64,000 bases of DNA from Thermoactinomyces sp. DSM 45892 (GTDB taxonomy: Bacteria > Bacillota > Bacilli > Thermoactinomycetales > Thermoactinomycetaceae), in NCBI RefSeq assembly GCF_900107305.1, contig NZ_FNPL01000009.1, positions 1-64,000 on the forward strand, written 5' to 3'. A program made the translations under genes and the position numbers. The notes beneath the pieces are model-generated. The model was given only the letters and a program-made list of their open reading frames with translations. It had not been told where the DNA came from and ran no database searches. Shown piece after piece: positions 53,650 through 61,480 of this stretch (its first letter is position 1; each line of letters starts with the position of its first letter).

Positions 53650-54657
53650 ATGGCATGGACATATGGAAAACTATTTAATTCAGCAAGCGATTTTTTATCA
53701 TACTTAAACGATAATCTTAGAGCTACTATCACAGAGACACATGTCCATCACACCGCCGCACCTAATCATGCGAATTGGAATAGTGATGTAAAAAAACATG
53801 GTGCAGGCGCATATTTAGCCCGACAGAATTCAATGAGAAGTCATCACATGAATGTGAGAGGATTTTCTGATATAGCTCAACATATTACCATCTATCCAGA
53901 TGGTAATATCATGACTGGTCGGAATCCAAATATCCCACCAGCTAGTGCCACAGGCTACAACGATTCTGATCCAGATAACAAACATCCGTTTATGTTCGAG
54001 ATGGTAGGAAACTTTGACAAGGGACACGATGTACTACAAGGTTCACAGCTTCAATCAGCCGTAGAGGTTTGTAGATATTTATTAGGCAAAGGTGCGCGGA
54101 TTCGTTTCCATCGTCAATGTACAATCAATGGAAAAGCACCTAAAACCTGTCCCGGGACAGGTGTAGATTATGATTGGTTTGTAGGACTGTGTAGATCAGG
54201 TACCACTATACCAGCTACATCACCATCAACTCCAACTACATCGGGATCATCTGCTCCCCGTACTCTTAGATATAAAAGTCCTATGATGCGCGGCGAAGAT
54301 GTTGTTAGGCTTCAAAAATTGCTAGGTATTAAAGCGGATGGTCTTTTCGGTCCTGATACCGATAAAGCAGTAAGGTATTTCCAAAGATCGAAAGGTTTGG
54401 CGGTTGATGGTATTGTTGGAGCTAGAACGAGGGCCGCGCTTAATGGTGTGAAGAAAACATCCCTAAAGTACCCCGGAACCATCTTGAAAGAAGGTTCTAG
54501 GGGTGGGTATGTAAAGATGATCCAGTCTAAACTAGGTGTACGGGCAGACGGAATATTTGGCCCGAAAACTGAAGCCGCTGTTAAAAGTTTTCAACGTAGA
54601 AAAGGACTATCTGTCGATGGTAAGGTTGGCCCGAAGACTTGGGCGGCGATGTTTTAA
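53650..54657 (+). CDS. Endolysin: amidase_2 with two peptidoglycan-binding domains
   Basis: 335 residues. The N-terminal N-acetylmuramoyl-L-alanine amidase domain has THVHHTAAP, RGFSDIAQHITIYPDG and FHRQC...KTCPG zinc/active-site motifs. After a Pro/Thr/Ser linker come two PG_binding_1 repeats (GEDVVRLQKLLGIKADGLFG, GGYVKMIQSKLGVRADGIFG). It ends the lysis cassette before a strong bidirectional terminator. Confidence 0.9.
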   Translation: MAWTYGKLFNSASDFLSYLNDNLRATITETHVHHTAAPNHANWNSDVKKHGAGAYLARQNSMRSHHMNVRGFSDIAQHITIYPDGNIMTGRNPNIPPASATGYNDSDPDNKHPFMFEMVGNFDKGHDVLQGSQLQSAVEVCRYLLGKGARIRFHRQCTINGKAPKTCPGTGVDYDWFVGLCRSGTTIPATSPSTPTTSGSSAPRTLRYKSPMMRGEDVVRLQKLLGIKADGLFGPDTDKAVRYFQRSKGLAVDGIVGARTRAALNGVKKTSLKYPGTILKEGSRGGYVKMIQSKLGVRADGIFGPKTEAAVKSFQRRKGLSVDGKVGPKTWAAMF

Positions 54658-54663
54658 ACCATA

Positions 54664-54709
54664 AAATAAATAAAAAGCTATCTCTTACGAGGTGGCTTTT
54701 TATTTATTT
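54664..54709. terminator. Bidirectional terminator after the endolysin
   Basis: AAATAAATAAAAAGC pairs with GCTTTTTATTTATTT around a small inner stem. It separates the late phage genes from the next regulated unit. Confidence 0.75.
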
Positions 54710-54732
54710 CAAACTGATATGATAAACCTGCA

Positions 54733-54796
54733 TTTGATATCAAATATGCATATTTGATATCAAAACATTGTTTTTGATATCAAAATAGAGTATACT
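54733..54796 (+). promoter_or_regulatory. Promoter with three TTTGATATCAAA operators
   Basis: TTTGATATCAAA occurs at 54733, 54753 and 54773, exactly 20 bp apart. The promoter TTGTTT (54768-54773), 17 bp, TATACT (54791-54796) has the third copy in its spacer. A repressor bound there would block RNA polymerase. The same design occurs at 60400-60491. Confidence 0.85.
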
Positions 54797-54818
54797 ATGA
54801 TTAGCAGGAGGTGATCGT

Positions 54819-55325
54819 ATCAAGGGCATTAAAAGTAAATTTGTGAAAATTTGTTTCCTTTCTGTCTTAATCGGATTTGTTCTAGCTAGATGTTCTTTTA
54901 GGTCAACAGAATACAAAGGTGGGTTCCTAGAGTATATCTTCTCAGATTTGTTTCTAAATCATGTATTATCAATGGGTACACAGTGGGGCTTTGTATCAAT
55001 TCTATCGGCTGTTATTCTGTTTCGTGTTCACTTGTACGTTGTTGTTCTGCTCTTTGTTTTTACATGGCTAGATGGAACCAGACAACAAGCGATTCAATTA
55101 TCGAAACAGTCTGTAATAGTTTTGGGTTACAATACGAAGCCGACAACAAACATAACCAGATCTCACAAATGGGCATTCTATAGTTCGGTTTACTTGCTTA
55201 TATGCGGAATCCTTGTTACATTACTAGGGGTCTTAATTCCCACCGTAATCGTATTTATGAAATTTATTGTTCCTATCTTCTTACTTATAATGATTTTACG
55301 GATGATCACATTTTTCAAACGATAG
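54819..55325 (+). CDS. Polytopic membrane protein, probable ATC start
   Basis: About 168 residues with four hydrophobic segments (ICFLSVLIGFVLA, GFVSILSAVILFRV, VVVLLFVFTWL, and a C-terminal pair). AGGAGGTGA stands 7 bases before ATC 54819, which continues in frame as (M)KGIKSKFVKICFL, a natural membrane N-terminus. The only canonical start in frame is GTG 54843, which has no RBS. The gene is controlled by the TTTGATATCAAA promoter. Function unknown. Confidence 0.6.
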   Translation: MKGIKSKFVKICFLSVLIGFVLARCSFRSTEYKGGFLEYIFSDLFLNHVLSMGTQWGFVSILSAVILFRVHLYVVVLLFVFTWLDGTRQQAIQLSKQSVIVLGYNTKPTTNITRSHKWAFYSSVYLLICGILVTLLGVLIPTVIVFMKFIVPIFLLIMILRMITFFKR

Positions 55326-55339
55326 ATAACTGAAAATAC

Positions 55340-55367
55340 AAAAAACCTATCGCGCGATAGGTTTTTT
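55340..55367. terminator. Perfect bidirectional terminator
   Basis: AAAAAACCTATCG-CG-CGATAGGTTTTTT is fully self-complementary and ends the converging genes on both strands. Confidence 0.85.
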
Positions 55368-55983
55368 ACTTTACTATATCTACTTTGGCGGTGATGGTTA
55401 TTTTAGCCATCTCCTCGCCTTTTCGCTGGTCAGAGCGATCTAACTTGGGCTTACCTATGTTTCGGTATCCTAACAGTGTCAAGGACTTCTCGATGTAATC
55501 ACCAATGACATAATTCCGATATGCTTTTTTTTCACCAGTTACCAGCCCAAAAAAGGAAACATGCGGTACATAGACGCGAAGTAAATCCTCTGGTACATAG
55601 ATATCAATGTTCAAAACAGCGTCGTAACTAATAATATTATCCTCTCGAACCTCCGTGAAGTAGTACCTCAGTTCCACTTCTTGGTTACGCTTTTTGATTG
55701 GTCGCTGACTTCCTATTATCCGTGGTTCTAATTCCTTTTTCTGTTCTGGTGTGAGATCCGGTTGATTTAATGGACAATCATTTTGATAATACACCAGCTT
55801 TAGGATATCTTGGTTAGAAAAAATCTGGTCATCAATGTCGACTAAAGAATCGCTTACAAGCTTGGTATGTTTTTGCCTAAAGAAATTTAGCGACTTTAGA
55901 GTAATCCCTAGTTGTTTCAGATTCTTTTTTTCGTGGTCGATCCAAGCTAGAAAATGTTTAACGAACCCTTGATGATTTCTAAT
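55366..55983 (-). CDS. Hypothetical protein of the second ATPase operon, probable ATT start
   Basis: 205 residues. GGAGGTG lies 7 bases before ATT 55983-55981, and the frame is open from there: (M)RNHQGFVKHFLAWIDHEKK. The first canonical start in frame, GTG 55794, would remove 63 well-formed residues and has no RBS. The ATT overlaps the TAG of the relaxation gene, suggesting coupling. The C-terminal half is beta-rich (VELRYYFTEVREDN, YVPHVSFFGLVTGEK). No family recognised. Confidence 0.6.
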   Translation of the reverse strand: MRNHQGFVKHFLAWIDHEKKNLKQLGITLKSLNFFRQKHTKLVSDSLVDIDDQIFSNQDILKLVYYQNDCPLNQPDLTPEQKKELEPRIIGSQRPIKKRNQEVELRYYFTEVREDNIISYDAVLNIDIYVPEDLLRVYVPHVSFFGLVTGEKKAYRNYVIGDYIEKSLTLLGYRNIGKPKLDRSDQRKGEEMAKITITAKVDIVK

Positions 55984-56917
55984 GATCGCTCACCTCCATC
56001 TGTTTAAAATATTCTCTTATGTTGGTTTCGAAATCCTTTTTTAAACAGCATGTTACATCTAGTTTTTTTGATTTTAACACCCTTGGAAACTCTGGAAATC
56101 TTTTCTTTTCTTCGGTCACAAAGAAGATATCTGGAAAGGGATTCTTTACATAATTAGTAATCGGATTCTTATACCAATCCTTCCATTCCTTTACCTCTTT
56201 ATACATATCAAACTTCTTAGATAGCTTAGGGAAGGTGTGCCGATAGCCACGATCTTCGCTTCCGGTATCATACTCAAAAAATGTATGAACTAGATCCCCT
56301 GTACGGTCATTCTGAAAGATCGCGTATACATCGGGGTTTAGTTTGTTTTCATGTCGAACAATTCTGTTCCCCGCTTCGCAGAACCAAAGTTCTTCACCCT
56401 CTGGAGTTTTCGCGATGCTCCAACCTAATTCCTTTGCGACCTCCCGAATAACAATTTCCATATTGTTCACTTGAATGATATGGTGGACTTTTTGAGATAA
56501 AACGGGCTTTCCATCTTCGTAACGGATGCGTTCTCTATGATGGAAAAAATTTACCGCTTCACTGCCTAACTTTCCAAGTGCCACCACGGTAGTCCGCTTC
56601 ACGCTATCATCCCATAGTATTACTTGTTGATAACAAGCACGATCTATCAAATAATATTCATGCATACGTTTTAGGCTTCGATTTAGAAGAGACCGGGAGC
56701 GTTTCTGGCTCCCGTACTCAGGATGAAGGTATTCAATTTGCTCGGAGGTCATAATCAATCGTTCCGCAAGTAAATTTAATATTTCCGCCCTGCGTTCGGT
56801 GGGGATTTGATTCGACTTCACGTAATCATAATTTTTTTCTACCCTCGGAATCCTCTTCCTTTTGTAAAGCTGGCGAGTGCGTTTTCCTTTGTTGGTTGAT
56901 TGGCCTTTTCCTTGCAT
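55979..56917 (-). CDS. Replication-relaxation family protein, copy 2
   Basis: 312 residues. A basic tail, then a winged-helix-like part (IPTERRAEILNLLAERLIMT, SRSLLNRSLKRMHEYYLIDR) and a C-terminal domain with FFEYDTGSEDRGYRHTF, comparable to IEYDNSSE in copy 1. AAGGAAG precedes the ATG. It overlaps the ATPase gene by 79 bases. The same ATPase-relaxation order is found in the conjugation operon, so both pairs probably work as units moving or opening DNA. Confidence 0.7.
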   Translation of the reverse strand: MQGKGQSTNKGKRTRQLYKRKRIPRVEKNYDYVKSNQIPTERRAEILNLLAERLIMTSEQIEYLHPEYGSQKRSRSLLNRSLKRMHEYYLIDRACYQQVILWDDSVKRTTVVALGKLGSEAVNFFHHRERIRYEDGKPVLSQKVHHIIQVNNMEIVIREVAKELGWSIAKTPEGEELWFCEAGNRIVRHENKLNPDVYAIFQNDRTGDLVHTFFEYDTGSEDRGYRHTFPKLSKKFDMYKEVKEWKDWYKNPITNYVKNPFPDIFFVTEEKKRFPEFPRVLKSKKLDVTCCLKKDFETNIREYFKQMEVSDH

Positions 56918-59388
56918 TGAGATTGCTTCCTTTCTTGTTTTTTCTCGTATCGCTTCCGCTCCAGAATGGTTCTCGAGACTCCTAATTTATTTGGATGTGA
57001 ACGAAATTTTTCCAATGAAATTGGACTGTATACAGGGAATCTCGTATGTGCAGGCTCCAGTAGCTTTGCTTGGAACACATGGGATTGTTTCCCCCAGTCC
57101 TGTCGAACAATTCCTGTGAATGGTGTTTTCATGAGTTGATGAAAGTCTTCCTCCTTGTAGGGAGATAGGGTTTGCTCCATAGTTCCAAAAAAATCACTTC
57201 CGCCTTTCAATAAAATCAAATTGGGTCGCGCATCATAAATTGATTCCTTTAACTCGTTTTCTTTGCGGCCTGCTTTGTTGAAACTTGACCAGCCATGAAT
57301 CGTAAAAAGAAATCGTATACGAAACTTTCTAGGCTCCTTAAACAGATCCGGGAATAGATCCTGTACCGCTCGTTGGTCGATGATTTGGTGAAGCTCGTCG
57401 ATTACCACTAGACACTCTTTCCTTTTCTCTTCTTCGATACTTGCCCGGGCTACCATGAGATTCCAGATCCGGACAAAGTAGTGCGTAAAAAGAAATTTGC
57501 TTAACTCTTTTGAAATTTCTTGCCCGCTTCGAGGGAGATGAATTAGAACCAAATACGGCCCCTCAGTTGTATCATTCATCCACTTCCAAAAATCGATCCG
57601 TTCGTCATGCTCACGATCTATGACATTAAGAAAATCCTCATCCATCATGTAAGGAACAATTCTGTTTCGAATCGTTTTTAAAACACTTGAATCATTTTCC
57701 ATGTCCTCATGATTCGCTTCGAGGACTTCAACAAGTGCATGTTTACTCTTCTTTTTTAGCTTGGATACAATTTCGTCCAAGTAATCTGCGTCTCTCAATA
57801 TATTTAATGCATCAACGAGATTTCCCCGTCCTACCTCATAGCTTGCTTGTAATGACGCTTTAAAAAATCGATCTACAGCAACAGTCCGTCCATCTTCTTT
57901 TATACTATCGAGTAGGATCTGCGTTTCTGTGTCGGCTATATGCTTTCTAATACTTTTACTTTCATGTTGTATAACGTCATGAAAGCCGACTTGTAAAGGG
58001 CTGTCAGATGCTGCGTGATTGAGTACTACTACATTGCTTTGTGCAAAGTCAGGAATACAACGATATATCTGTCTGCACAAATTTCCATCAGCCACATCAA
58101 AGGCGATCACTGCGCGCCCGTACTTCCGCCACTCTTCGGCATTCTCTGCCCCTCCAAGGTATGTTCCTAGTATTTGATTTACTAGAAGACTAGTTTTCCC
58201 AGAGCCTTGTTCCCCGCTTACAATTGTTGATTTCACCCTGTCGTCAAGTTGCTCTGCGTTTCTATGCCGTGGTATTGAAACGGTTTGATTGGTTGTGATG
58301 TCCCGGACAAAGGGAACAGATCCTTTTTTCTCAGTCAGTAACACTTCCGGTACAGATGTTTTTTGTTCGATTTCTACACAAAAAGAATCGTCAATCTCAT
58401 TTACTTTAGGAATCCAGAGTAATCGGTCGAGTTCCTTTCTTGTTACAATGAGACGCGGAACATCAGTATTTAGATGCCCGTTTTTCAAGCGAGCTAAATC
58501 CGGTGAAACCGGAACTAAACTCAATTGATTCTCACCTTGTATGCCATTCAAAAGACGTTGTAAATACTCTTTAAACACTTGTACCCGTGACTTGTCATCC
58601 GACCATAGAATAAACAGAAATTCGCCATGAATGTAGTGCGTCATTTCTAGAAGTAATCTAGCTTCTGATTGCTCATTTTTTTTTGGACTCCGAATCTTTT
58701 CCCCTCTGATTGATACCTTGCCAGTCAGTAACTGTCTCCATCCGTCAATGCTATCAAGTACTTCCTTTTTAAGACCATTCGATTGATGATGTATTTTTTC
58801 CCATTGTTTCGCCGTTCCTTTTTTGATTCCATGCATGATACGACTAGATAGTGAGTCGATCCCATGCAATTTGCGCTGCAGTCTTTTTCTTAAAGCTTTG
58901 TGGTTAACATCTTCTTTACCTGTGAAGCTATATAAAAATTGTTCGTCATTGCGTATGAACTGGAGAAGAGATTTCACTTTAAATCTTAATTGCGTTTGCG
59001 TTTCGATAGATAGGTGATCGCAACCTTGAACAGCAAAAGCGTGCATGTTTTCATCGAAAAAGGAAAGGTTACTTCTCTTTAATTTACAACTAACCGTATC
59101 TTGATGTATGGCGGTTTGGATGATTTGAACCTGATTTACTGGAATACTAACGTATTGATGCACCCGTCCGCGATCTTTCATGATCTTGTAACTTACATGG
59201 GGAGATTCTACGTGTGCTTGCTGTTCCTCATTCCATCCTTCCGGTGCATAGTACTTGTTCATCCTCGTTACTTCTTTTACGAACTCTTTCATTTCTTGTG
59301 TTGAATCTTGGTTGCCACCATTGCCGCTCATCCGTACAAACGGAATTACCTCATACGTTTCAGTGACAACGTACTTTCGATTTTCCAT
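56839..59388 (-). CDS. Soluble HerA/FtsK-VirD4-like ATPase
   Basis: 849 residues without membrane segments. The C-terminal half is a P-loop motor with Walker A GEQGSGKTSLL near residue 394, Walker B CLVVIDELHQII near 663, and a sensor-like FLFTIHGWSSFNK. The N-terminal half is charged and helical. It resembles coupling proteins whose membrane part is supplied by separate subunits, here perhaps the three tiny membrane proteins encoded upstream. It could pump DNA through a membrane or into a capsid; the true substrate is unknown. Confidence 0.7.
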   Translation of the reverse strand: MENRKYVVTETYEVIPFVRMSGNGGNQDSTQEMKEFVKEVTRMNKYYAPEGWNEEQQAHVESPHVSYKIMKDRGRVHQYVSIPVNQVQIIQTAIHQDTVSCKLKRSNLSFFDENMHAFAVQGCDHLSIETQTQLRFKVKSLLQFIRNDEQFLYSFTGKEDVNHKALRKRLQRKLHGIDSLSSRIMHGIKKGTAKQWEKIHHQSNGLKKEVLDSIDGWRQLLTGKVSIRGEKIRSPKKNEQSEARLLLEMTHYIHGEFLFILWSDDKSRVQVFKEYLQRLLNGIQGENQLSLVPVSPDLARLKNGHLNTDVPRLIVTRKELDRLLWIPKVNEIDDSFCVEIEQKTSVPEVLLTEKKGSVPFVRDITTNQTVSIPRHRNAEQLDDRVKSTIVSGEQGSGKTSLLVNQILGTYLGGAENAEEWRKYGRAVIAFDVADGNLCRQIYRCIPDFAQSNVVVLNHAASDSPLQVGFHDVIQHESKSIRKHIADTETQILLDSIKEDGRTVAVDRFFKASLQASYEVGRGNLVDALNILRDADYLDEIVSKLKKKSKHALVEVLEANHEDMENDSSVLKTIRNRIVPYMMDEDFLNVIDREHDERIDFWKWMNDTTEGPYLVLIHLPRSGQEISKELSKFLFTHYFVRIWNLMVARASIEEEKRKECLVVIDELHQIIDQRAVQDLFPDLFKEPRKFRIRFLFTIHGWSSFNKAGRKENELKESIYDARPNLILLKGGSDFFGTMEQTLSPYKEEDFHQLMKTPFTGIVRQDWGKQSHVFQAKLLEPAHTRFPVYSPISLEKFRSHPNKLGVSRTILERKRYEKKQERKQSQCKEKANQPTKENALASFTKGRGFRG

Positions 59389-59455
59389 GAGCTATCCAAT
59401 CCTTTCAATTAAGATGAACGGGCCAACAAGGGAGTTATGTCAGCCCGCGAAATGC

Positions 59456-59590
59456 CTACTCGTAATCTGATTTTTTAGCTACAACTATCAATGGTTTCTT
59501 TTGCTTATATTTTCTTTTCTGATACCAGTAGATCAACCAAATAAATACAATTGGGGTTATCAAGAAAATCGTAGCGATAACTTCCAACAT
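59456..59590 (-). CDS. Tiny membrane protein (44 aa)
   Basis: ATG 59590 follows AAAGGGGG by about 9 bases. One helix (VIATIFLITPIVFIWLIYWY) and a basic cytoplasmic tail (QKRKYKQKKP). It lies directly before the ATPase gene and may anchor it. Too short for automatic calling, but the RBS and codon pattern support it. Confidence 0.6.
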   Translation of the reverse strand: MLEVIATIFLITPIVFIWLIYWYQKRKYKQKKPLIVVAKKSDYE

Positions 59591-59606
59591 TGGTTAGCCC
59601 CCTTTT

Positions 59607-59864
59607 CTATTTATAGGCGGCGGAAATATCGGTTAATTTCTTCAATATTTCCGCTTGTGTTTGCGGGTATTGGCTTTTTATATAAGCTACATCGATATTC
59701 ATTAAGACACTGGTTATCCCGACCGCAAGTAAAAGTTTTAACGCCGTGTGATGTAGTTGGTCGTCATTCATACGCTTTATGATGATGACGGACCCTACAA
59801 TGACACCAACTAAGACGATCACAACTTCGTAGTACATGACGAACCAAAATAATACACCCGACAT
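59607..59864 (-). CDS. Small two-helix membrane protein (85 aa)
   Basis: Two hydrophobic helices (YEVVIVLVGVIVGSVIII and ALKLLLAVGITSVLMNI) and a soluble tail (QTQAEILKKLTDISAAYK). Its ATG adjoins the stop of the previous gene. Compare the VirB2/TcpD-like sizes of channel subunits. Function inferred only from context. Confidence 0.6.
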   Translation of the reverse strand: MSGVLFWFVMYYEVVIVLVGVIVGSVIIIKRMNDDQLHHTALKLLLAVGITSVLMNIDVAYIKSQYPQTQAEILKKLTDISAAYK

Positions 59865-60170
59865 TTACTTCTTACCGCCTTTGACATCGATTTGCTCGAT
59901 CTGTGTTTTGATATTATCCGTTATCTTTCCGGCTGGTTTTTGTAAGGATTGAACGACATTAACGCCGATTGGAACCAACAAAGGAAGCGCAGCAACACAA
60001 GTAACAGCTATCGCGGTAGACCGTAAAGCCTTCAAACCATTATCTCCAGCTTTTACTTGCTTACCGACATTTACTATGGACACCAAAACGATGAATGATA
60101 ATACGACACCTAACACGATACCAATGATGCCATAGGTAGCGTAATAAACACCTAATGCCTGTTCTAACAT
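59865..60170 (-). CDS. Small membrane protein, first gene of the second ATPase operon (101 aa)
   Basis: Two hydrophobic helices (IIGIVLGVVLSFIVLVSIV and AIAVTCVAALPLLVPIGVNVV) with a Gly-containing basic loop (NVGKQVKAGDNGLK) between them; this resembles pilin or pore-like VirB2-type topology, without proof. AAGGAGATG precedes the ATG. It is led by an operator-controlled promoter at 60400-60428. Confidence 0.6.
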   Translation of the reverse strand: MLEQALGVYYATYGIIGIVLGVVLSFIVLVSIVNVGKQVKAGDNGLKALRSTAIAVTCVAALPLLVPIGVNVVQSLQKPAGKITDNIKTQIEQIDVKGGKK

Positions 60171-60215
60171 TGTGAAATTTCATCTCCTTAGCCCCGGTAT
60201 AGGGGTATGTTTTTC

Positions 60216-60247
60216 GGTATGCTTTATGGAGTTCTATAAAGCATACC
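60216..60247 (-). promoter_or_regulatory. Perfect 12-bp hairpin in the leader of the second ATPase operon
   Basis: GGTATGCTTTAT pairs with ATAAAGCATACC around an 8-base loop. It lies between the promoter at 60428 and the RBS at about 60187. No T-run follows on the minus strand, so it is more likely an RNA control element or protein site than a terminator. Confidence 0.6.
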
Positions 60248-60399
60248 CCATCAGTTAAGTAATTCACCTTGATAGATCAGGATAAAAGGAAGATCGAATG
60301 ACTCAGAAAAACAAAGAAAACTTTCTTTTACAATACTCTTTTTTCTCTCTATTTTCTGTTAATTACCTAGTCGAATCTACCCGCCAAATCCCTAACTTC

Positions 60400-60491
60400 A
60401 TTATATTCTAATTTGATATCAAATGCAACAATATGATATCAAATATTTATTTTTGATATCACTTGCGGGATTTTGATATTGATTTTATAAT
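60400..60491. promoter_or_regulatory. Divergent promoters with four 20-bp-spaced operators
   Basis: Copies of TTTGATATCAAA or near matches start at 60412, 60432, 60452 and 60472, exactly 20 bp apart. The minus promoter TTGCAT (60428-60423), 17 bp, TATAAT (60405-60400) has the first copy in its spacer. The plus promoter TTGCGG (60463-60468), 17 bp, TATAAT (60486-60491) has the last copy in its spacer. One repressor could close both directions. Confidence 0.85.
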
Positions 60492-60513
60492 TGGAAAGGA
60501 AGGTGGAAACAGA

Positions 60514-60693
60514 ATGAACAAAATGTGCGATTGGTGCAGGAAAGAAAAGCGTTTGTTAGAAGTTGAACAAGACCATCTATTCCTATGTGATGACTGTACA
60601 GTCGAATATGATAGAGAGTACTACGGATATCACGTCGGCAGGGAGGATCTAAACGAGTTTAAATATGGAAGGGGCATTACCAAAAGTGAGTAA
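60514..60693 (+). CDS. Small zinc-ribbon protein (59 aa)
   Basis: GGAAGGTGG lies 7 bases before ATG 60514. CDWC and CDDC form a probable zinc site. First gene of the right-hand unit controlled by the four-operator region; overlaps the ribbon-helix-helix gene by 29 bases. Function unknown. Confidence 0.6.
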   Translation: MNKMCDWCRKEKRLLEVEQDHLFLCDDCTVEYDREYYGYHVGREDLNEFKYGRGITKSE

Positions 60694-60988
60694 TTCATAT
60701 GATAATGACACGAAACAATTAGGAAGTCGCATAAGTTCCAAGCTATGGGAATTTGCGGATGAATATACAAAGAGGAAGAATTTAACGAAATCACAGACAT
60801 ATGAACTAATATTCTCTCTAGCGGAGGAGCAATTAGATGTTTTGGATGTGCTATCATTCACAACAAATAAACCTAAACTAGCTCTTGCCAAAGAAGCCAC
60901 GGCCTTACTTATGGCAAAGTACAGAGATTACCTACCGCCAATAGTAGTAAAAGAAAAGGAAAAAGAAAACGAATGCCCCGAATCTTAA
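60665..60988 (+). CDS. Ribbon-helix-helix-like DNA-binding protein
   Basis: 107 residues. TKQLGSRISSKLWEFADEYT followed by RKNLTKSQTYELIFSLAEEQL fits a ribbon-helix-helix fold (strand, helix, turn, helix), as in CopG, ParG and ParR. It is encoded beside an array of palindromes with 20-bp period and is the natural candidate for their repressor or centromere-binding protein. ATG 60665 lacks a close RBS; GTG 60686 is an alternative. A strong hairpin ends the transcript. Confidence 0.6.
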   Translation: MEGALPKVSNSYDNDTKQLGSRISSKLWEFADEYTKRKNLTKSQTYELIFSLAEEQLDVLDVLSFTTNKPKLALAKEATALLMAKYRDYLPPIVVKEKEKENECPES

Positions 60989-61015
60989 TTGGCGGCATTC
61001 GTTTTCTTTTTCGTC
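60961..61015 (+). terminator. 17-bp perfect terminator hairpin
   Basis: AAAAGAAAACGAATGCC (60961-60977) pairs fully with 60994-61010, followed by T. It overlaps the stop of the ribbon-helix-helix gene. Confidence 0.8.
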
Positions 61016-61029
61016 CTACTCCTGTGCGC

Positions 61030-61136
61030 GGGGTATAGGGAGCAACGGAACAGAAAACCGGAATAAGCCTTATCGGACATGGGGATTGGAATAAATTTGC
61101 ATATGGCCCCTTATTTCGCTTTTGGTTGCCATCCAG
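61030..61136 (+). repeat. Right copy of the long direct repeat
   Basis: Direct copy of 38750-38851, with 52 identical bases at 61085-61136. It begins 15 bases after the terminator that ends the second module, so it marks the right edge of the 22-kb segment. A further inverted copy of its left half lies at 61258-61308. Confidence 0.85.
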
Positions 61137-61480
61137 TAACGGATTTATCACTTACAGATGGGCACATTTCGTGTCCGATAAGATACATTAGCGGACGTGA
61201 TGCCTTCTGTTTCATGTGGTCTATGTCCGATAAGGTAGAAAATATCCATTGAATTCAATGTCCGCTAAGGTCTATTGCTATTTTCTGTTCCACTGCTCCC
61301 CATACCCCTGCGCTACCGCCCCATGTATTCCGCTTGTGTTGGGGGAACTGGGACCAACAGAAGGGGGTATTAGACCTTATCGGACATTGATTTTATGGGA
61401 TATTTTCTACATTATCGGATATATACGTCATAGAAATGGTATCTCTATTGCCGATATTGTAAGTTATCGGATATCTGGAT
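61066..61480. repeat. Array of TTATCGGACAT-like motifs
   Basis: Eight copies: plus orientation at 61070, 61188, 61377, 61412 and 61464; minus orientation at 61172, 61223 and 61258. Variants differ at one or two positions. The array may be iterons or recombinase arm/core sites. A ninth copy lies in the left repeat at 38785. Confidence 0.75.

Noticed and set aside
61066..61480. CRISPR array
   Set aside because: Repeats are short (11 bp), of mixed orientation and irregular spacing, and no cas gene is present.
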